Shown in pieces: positions 5,400 through 9,184 of a DNA stretch of 9,184 nucleotides. Source of the stretch: an uncultured Nocardiaceae bacterium. Its GTDB lineage: Bacteria > Actinomycetota > Actinomycetes > Mycobacteriales > Mycobacteriaceae. The translations under genes and the position numbers were made by a program. Within the stretch, counting starts at the first letter, position 1. Each line of letters starts with the position of its first letter. Below the pieces are notes generated by a model. The model was not told the origin of the DNA. It made no database searches and saw nothing but the letters and a program-made list of their open reading frames with translations. The stretch spans positions 1 to 9,184 of the forward strand of contig CAKZIX010000075.1 of assembly GCA_936936565.1 (NCBI GenBank), written 5' to 3'.

Positions 5400-5764
5400 G
5401 CCGCGTCGTTCCGTCGATACCGATGCGCGGTGACGCGGGTGCGGTCACGGTCGAGGCCGCGATTGCCATCGCGGCCCTGACCATCGTCGTCGCGCTCGGC
5501 GTCGGGTGCGTATTCACGACCACGATGTATATCCGGTGCGTCGACGCGGCCCGGGAAACCGCGCGTCTGGCCGCGCGTGGTGCCACGGTGGAAGCGGCGG
5601 CGGCCGGTCAGCGGGTGGCGCCGAGCGGTGCCCGAATCACGCTGCAAGAGAAGGGAACACATATCGTCGCGACCGTTTCGGTCGAGGTGCCGCTACTGCC
5701 CGCGCTCGATTTGACGGCCACCGCGCACGCGGCGAAGGAGCCCGATGGTTCCGATCAGTGGTGA
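5396..5764 (+). CDS. TadE-like minor pseudopilin
   Basis: A 122-aa TadE-family protein. Residues 12-20 (GDAG, then AVTVE) show a class III prepilin-type cleavage site: cutting after G15 leaves Glu20 at +5. A hydrophobic helix follows (about 21-44), then the typical RCVDAARETARLAARG segment (47-62) and a small C-terminal domain probably outside the membrane. GTG at 5396 is chosen because it forms a GTGA overlap with the prepilin stop. An ATG at 5423 (residue 10) would also keep the cleavage site. The much longer upstream frame to 5066 runs through tadC and the prepilin gene and is rejected. Corresponds to Rv3655c. Confidence 0.88.
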   Translation: MSRVVPSIPMRGDAGAVTVEAAIAIAALTIVVALGVGCVFTTTMYIRCVDAARETARLAARGATVEAAAAGQRVAPSGARITLQEKGTHIVATVSVEVPLLPALDLTATAHAAKEPDGSDQW

Positions 5765-6224
5765 CGCGGACGCGCAGGTCCGGTCACCGGTCCGCAGCGG
5801 TAGTTCCGAAACGTCGGGAGCGATCGGCATGCGAATGCGCGCAGCAGTTCTCACGGGGTCCGATGCGGGCAGCGCGACGGTCGCTGCGGCGTTCGCGATG
5901 GTCGCAATCATGGTCGTGATCGTGCTCGTCGTGCAGGTCGGGGCGGCGGTTGCCGCGCGCCACCACGCGCAGTCGGCGGCCGACCTCGCGGCTCTCGCGG
6001 CCGCCGGCGCACTGGATCGCGGCAATGAATCCGGCTGTACCGCAGCCGAAGACATTGCCCGTCGCATGCAGGTGCGGGTGGTCAGCTGCCGAATCGTCGA
6101 ATGGGATGCCATCGTCACGGTGTCGGACAGGGCGTCGCTGTCTATCTTCGGCACGCGCGAGGTTCGCGCAGCTGCGCGGGCCGGTCCGGTCGACACCGAC
6201 GGCCACGAGCGAGCACCGCCGTGA
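5745..6224 (+). CDS. TadE/TadG-like (Rv3654c-type) pilus protein
   Basis: A 159-aa protein of the family called helicase/secretion neighbourhood TadE-like or Rv3654c-like, always found at the end of these operons beside the helicase gene. A long polar N-terminus (1-41) precedes GSATVAAAF and a hydrophobic helix (about 47-70), then the ARHHAQSAADLAALAAAG motif (71-88) and a short C-terminal domain. Cutting after G42 would put Ala47, not Glu, at +5, so prepilin peptidase processing is doubtful. ATG at 5745 is preceded by AAGGAG (5735-5740) four bases upstream and overlaps the end of tadE by 20 bases. ATGs at 5829 and 5835 (residues 29 and 31) are alternatives that keep all conserved parts, since family members are often shorter. 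Last gene of the operon. Confidence 0.8.
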   Translation: MVPISGDADAQVRSPVRSGSSETSGAIGMRMRAAVLTGSDAGSATVAAAFAMVAIMVVIVLVVQVGAAVAARHHAQSAADLAALAAAGALDRGNESGCTAAEDIARRMQVRVVSCRIVEWDAIVTVSDRASLSIFGTREVRAAARAGPVDTDGHERAPP

Positions 6225-6279
6225 CGTTTCGGATCCTGCGCGAGCAACCGGGGCGAGCGCCGTCACACGGCCGAACGCG
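6225..6279. other. Short convergent gap
   Basis: The pilus operon and the helicase gene end toward each other here. Only a weak pairing of GTGACG (6221-6226) with CGTCAC (6261-6266) across a 34-base loop was seen. No strong bidirectional terminator is visible, so some antisense read-through is possible. Confidence 0.4.
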
Positions 6280-8649
6280 TCAGGTCACTTCGAGGACCGC
6301 ATCGAGAAGCAGCAGCGCACCGTCCTTGTCCAACGGCTGATTCCCGTTGCCGCACTTGGGTGACTGCACACAGGACGGGCATCCCGAGGTGCAGCCGCAG
6401 GCGGCGATCGCGTCGCGGGTGGCGCTGAGCCAGCGTTCGATCTCGGCGTAGCCGCGGTCGGCGAATCCGGCGCCGCCGGGGTGGCCGTCATAGACGAACA
6501 CGGTCGGAAGTCCGGTGTCGGCATGCGCAGCGGTGGACACCCCGCCGACGTCCCAGCGATCGCAGGTTGCGACGAGCGGGAGCAAGCCGATGGCCGCATG
6601 CTCGGCGGCATGCAGCGCACCGGGCACGCGCTTTTCGGGGACGCCTGCGGCAGCGAGGAATTCGGTAGTCACCGTGTACATGACGGCGCGGGTTTCCAGG
6701 CGGTGGACGGGCATGTCCAACTCGACCGAATCGAGCACCTCGCCGGAAAGGAGGTGGCGTAAGTAACCGGTCACCTGATTGGTCACCTCGACGCGCGCCA
6801 GCGCGACGTCGACCGGGCCGAACCTGCGGTGCGCGAGCACACTGTCGACGGCGATCTCGGTGACCGTGCGCGCCATCGTCGTCCATTCGGGCGTCTCTGG
6901 GTGCACGAGCGCGAGGCCGTCGTCGAGATCGAGCGAGTCGACGACGAAGGTCTCGCCCTGGTGCAGATACACCGCGCCCGGATGCACGGTGGCGGGTGCG
7001 CGCGCGGCATCCGCGGTGCCGAGCAGCCGGCCGGACTCGCTGTCGACGATCGCCACCTGCTGCCCTATCCCACCGCGAATATCCACGGCGGCATGGGGAT
7101 TCAGCTCGGGGGCGACGAACCAGCCGGTGCTGCGGCGGCGGACGAGTTTCTGTTCGGCCAGCTCCCGCATCAGCTCCCACGCGCCGTATTCGCGTACCTC
7201 GGCGTCGCTCAACGGCAATTCCGCCGCCGCGCACAGCAGTTGGGGTCCGAGTACGTACGGATTCGCGGGATCGGTGACCGTTGCCTCGACGGCGCGCTGC
7301 AGCAGGGCTTCGGGGTGGTGCACGAGGTAGGTGTCGAGCGGATCGTCGCGGGCGACGAGCACCACCAGGGCGCCCTGCAGCCGTCGGCCCGCCCGACCGG
7401 CCTGCTGCCAGAAGGACGCAACGGTGCCCGGATAGCCGGCCAGCACCACGGCGTCCAACCCGGCGATGTCGACGCCGAGTTCGAGCGCATTGGTGGTAGC
7501 GACGCCGAGCAGTTCGCCGGCCGAAAGTGCCGCTTCCAGGGCGCGGCGATCTTCGGCGAGATAACCGGCTCGATAGCTGGCTACGCGTGCCGCCAGGTCT
7601 GTGCCCGCTTCGGTCAGCAGCCGGGCCGTCGCCATCGCGGTCAGCTCGGCGCCGCGACGCGACCGCACGAATGTCAGGGTGCGGGCACCCTCGACGACCA
7701 GGTCCGCCATGACGCGCGCGGCCTCGGTGCCTGCGGCCCGGCGCACCGGCGCACCGTTTTCACCGGTGACGTCGGTGCGCAAGGCGGGCTCCCAGAAGGC
7801 GATCGTGCGTGCACCCTGCGGAGATCCGTCCAGCGTCACCGCGTCCACGGCAGCCCCGACGAGCCGACTCGCTGCAGTAGCCGGTGCGGACGTGGTCGCG
7901 CTGGCGAGCACGAACACCGGATCGGCGCCGTAGCGTTGCGCGATGCGCCGCAGCCGACGCAGGACCAGCGCGACGTTGGATCCGAAGACGCCCCGGTAGG
8001 AATGGCATTCATCGACCACGACGAAACGTAGCCGGCGCATCACGTGTGCCCAGCGCGCGTGCGAGCCGAGGACGCCGATGTGCAGCATGTCCGGATTGGT
8101 GAAAATCCAGCGCGCGTGCTCGCGCGTCCAGCGCCGGACCTCGGTGGGAGAGTCGCCGTCGTACGCGCTCGGGTAGACGGTGGCCAGATCGGCGTCGTCG
8201 TCGCACAGCTCGAGTACGGCGCGCAGCTGATCGGCGGCCAACGCCTTCGTCGGGGCCAGGTAGAGCGCGGTCGCCCGCGGGTCCGCAGCGAGCGCCGTCA
8301 GCACCGGCATTTGGTAGGCCATCGACTTTCCCGACGCCGTGCCGGTCGACACCACGACATGCCGACCCGCCCAGGCCGCGTCGGCTGCGTCTGCCTGATG
8401 CGTCCACGGCGCGTCGATGCCCTGTGACGCGTAGGCGCGCACCACGGCAGGGTGCGCCCACTCCGGCCAAGGCGCGGTGCGGGCGGTGCGCGCGGAGATG
8501 TCGGTCACGTATGTGAGCGGATTTTCCGCAGCAGGGAGCCCAGCAAGGACACAGTTCAGCAACGATCTCCCGTAGGTTGCTGAGGCATCGTCGCGCGGTG
8601 ATTCGGGGCGCGGCGTCGGAACCAAAAGTTCTCCGTTTGTGATCTTCAA
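6280..8649 (-). CDS. sftH: SF2 DNA helicase with DUF1998 zinc module (SftH/MrfA-like)
   Basis: A 789-aa DEAD/DEAH-type superfamily 2 helicase, orthologous by motifs and context to M. tuberculosis Rv3649 and M. smegmatis SftH, a 3'-5' DNA translocase; the Bacillus relative MrfA repairs mitomycin lesions. Visible motifs: Q85 in WTHQ, Walker A TGTASGKS (K108), Ia LAPTKALAADQ (131-141), DECH box (213-216), SAT (250-252), motif V around TTNALELGVD (385-394), motif VI QQAGRAGR (415-422). The C-terminal DUF1998 region ends with a cysteine cluster C751, C753, C757, C760, C766, likely binding zinc. The frame opens at a TTG at 8649 with a weak ribosome site. Another TTG at 8625 has GGAG five bases upstream and may be the real start (781 aa). 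It converges on the pilus operon with 55 bases between stops. Confidence 0.94.
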   Translation of the reverse strand: MKITNGELLVPTPRPESPRDDASATYGRSLLNCVLAGLPAAENPLTYVTDISARTARTAPWPEWAHPAVVRAYASQGIDAPWTHQADAADAAWAGRHVVVSTGTASGKSMAYQMPVLTALAADPRATALYLAPTKALAADQLRAVLELCDDDADLATVYPSAYDGDSPTEVRRWTREHARWIFTNPDMLHIGVLGSHARWAHVMRRLRFVVVDECHSYRGVFGSNVALVLRRLRRIAQRYGADPVFVLASATTSAPATAASRLVGAAVDAVTLDGSPQGARTIAFWEPALRTDVTGENGAPVRRAAGTEAARVMADLVVEGARTLTFVRSRRGAELTAMATARLLTEAGTDLAARVASYRAGYLAEDRRALEAALSAGELLGVATTNALELGVDIAGLDAVVLAGYPGTVASFWQQAGRAGRRLQGALVVLVARDDPLDTYLVHHPEALLQRAVEATVTDPANPYVLGPQLLCAAAELPLSDAEVREYGAWELMRELAEQKLVRRRSTGWFVAPELNPHAAVDIRGGIGQQVAIVDSESGRLLGTADAARAPATVHPGAVYLHQGETFVVDSLDLDDGLALVHPETPEWTTMARTVTEIAVDSVLAHRRFGPVDVALARVEVTNQVTGYLRHLLSGEVLDSVELDMPVHRLETRAVMYTVTTEFLAAAGVPEKRVPGALHAAEHAAIGLLPLVATCDRWDVGGVSTAAHADTGLPTVFVYDGHPGGAGFADRGYAEIERWLSATRDAIAACGCTSGCPSCVQSPKCGNGNQPLDKDGALLLLDAVLEVT

Positions 8650-9055
8650 CAGCCTGGAAATTCACCCAGGGAAGGCGGCGGACCAGCGGTTTCGATGGTA
8701 TACGGAGACCCTTGTCACACGATGTTTGGCAGACTCCGATTTGGGTTAGTGGGCAGCAAACATACTCGAGGTCCAATTACTTCCCCGTAGCCTCCCACCA
8801 GGGCGTTTACAAGATCAACTCGTTATCGACTTGTGTTCTAGTGCAGTAGTCGGGAGGCATGTCCACGTGGTTGACTTGCGGGCGGTCGCAGCTTCTACGC
8901 GTAGTCGTTCCTTCGCGGAACGTACATGTAGGACGTGTTGCGGTCGGTGTGCTTGTTGCTTTCCTGAGGGGGAATACAGAAGTACAGCGGTCGGAACGGG
9001 CCCGGCGGACGAAAGAGTAGTCCGCCGTCCGGGTAAGAAATAAAGAAGGAAAAGC
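8650..9055. promoter_or_regulatory. Divergent helicase/cspA intergenic region
   Basis: This 406-base stretch is less GC-rich than the genes and holds no credible ORF. Toward the helicase the minus strand offers a possible -10 (TATACC, complement of about 8696-8701) without a good -35. Toward cspA there are two weak options: TTGACT (8871-8876) with TCTACG (8894-8899, 17-base spacer), and TTGTTG (8953-8958) with TACAGA (8975-8980, 16-base spacer). CTACGCGTAG (8895-8904) is a perfect palindrome, and CGTTCC/GGAACG (8906-8911 and 8917-8922) is a perfect 6-bp inverted repeat. Either cspA option leaves a long 5' leader, as is common for cold-shock genes. Confidence 0.4.
9003..9027 (+). promoter_or_regulatory. 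Hairpin in the cspA leader
   Basis: CGGCGGAC (9003-9010) pairs perfectly with GTCCGCCG (9020-9027) around a nine-base A/G-rich loop. An alternative fold pairs CCCGG plus ACG (9001-9005, 9009-9011) with CGTCCGGG (9026-9033) and excludes the first. The ribosome site AAGGA (9046-9050) remains in an unpaired A-rich stretch in both. The stem may stabilise the leader or respond to temperature; this is inference. Confidence 0.5.
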
Positions 9056-9184
9056 ATGGCACAGGGAACTGTGAAGTGGTTCAACGCGGAGAAGGGCTTC
9101 GGCTTCATCGCTCCGGAAGACGGCTCGCAGGACGTCTTCGTCCACTACACGGAGATCCAGGGAAGCGGCTTCCGCACCTTGGAG
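9056..9184 (+). CDS. cspA: CspA-family cold-shock protein (5' part)
   Basis: The first 43 codons of a cold-shock protein, open to the window end; the full family protein is about 67 residues. The single OB-fold binds single-stranded RNA and DNA and acts as an RNA chaperone. RNP1 is visible as KGFGFI (residues 13-18) and RNP2 as VFVHY (residues 28-32), with the aromatic residues needed for nucleic-acid stacking. The N-terminus MAQGTVKWFNAEKG is typical of mycobacterial CspA. ATG at 9056 follows AAGGA (9046-9050) by five bases. It is divergent from the helicase, as Rv3648c is from Rv3649. Confidence 0.96.
   Translation, partial: MAQGTVKWFNAEKGFGFIAPEDGSQDVFVHYTEIQGSGFRTLE

Noticed and set aside
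6829..8031. 400-aa plus-strand ORF opposite the helicase
   Set aside because: Antisense to well-conserved helicase motifs; no domain recognised.
8807..9145. 112-aa minus-strand ORF over the cspA start
   Set aside because: Overlaps the cspA leader and the conserved RNP1/RNP2 coding on the other strand; no supporting motif.

Overview
The window looks like chromosomal DNA of a mycolic-acid actinobacterium (Mycobacteriales; a Nocardia- or Rhodococcus-like genus is the best guess). The grounds are high GC, many GTG/TTG starts, ATGA/GTGA gene overlaps, and a gene order that I recognise from the Mycobacterium tuberculosis Rv3648c-Rv3661 block, here read in the opposite orientation: HAD phosphatase (-), 6C small RNA (+), ssd-tadA-tadB-tadC-prepilin-tadE-tadF-like (+), SftH/MrfA-type helicase (-), cspA (+, cut by the window end).

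Layout: 1-317 is non-coding, with a three-copy 49-bp tandem repeat and a palindromic operator-like site. 318-1166 (-) is a SerB-like HAD (subfamily IB) phosphatase with a C-terminal membrane anchor. 1167-1486 is a divergent regulatory region holding the 6C sRNA gene (two hairpins with C-run loops), followed by two DnaA-box-like 9-mers just before ssd. 1487-6224 (+) is one compact Tad/Flp pilus operon. 6280-8649 (-) is a superfamily 2 DNA helicase with a C-terminal zinc-cysteine cluster, convergent with the pilus operon. 8650-9055 is a long divergent intergenic region containing the structured cspA leader. 9056-9184 is the first 43 codons of cspA.

How the genes work together: ssd (a MinD/CpaE/TadZ-like protein with a degenerate P-loop) probably places or regulates the pilus machine. 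TadA is the secretion ATPase, TadB and TadC are the inner-membrane platform, the 63-aa DUF4244 protein is the likely major Flp-type prepilin, and the TadE-like and TadF-like proteins are minor pseudopilins. No prepilin peptidase, secretin or large TadG is present in the window, so a peptidase must be encoded elsewhere if the pilins are processed. The helicase (DNA repair), HAD phosphatase, 6C RNA and CspA are conserved neighbours and not obviously part of the pilus system.

I did not find a wholly new system. The least explained signals are: (1) two junctions in the operon (ssd/tadA and tadB/tadC) that each carry a tiny ORF starting in an ATGA overlap with the upstream stop and ending in a GTGA overlap with the downstream start; (2) a perfect 9-bp GC hairpin placed just before the prepilin ribosome site; (3) a pair of DnaA-box-like sites in front of ssd; and (4) the tandem repeat and operator-like palindrome at the left edge.
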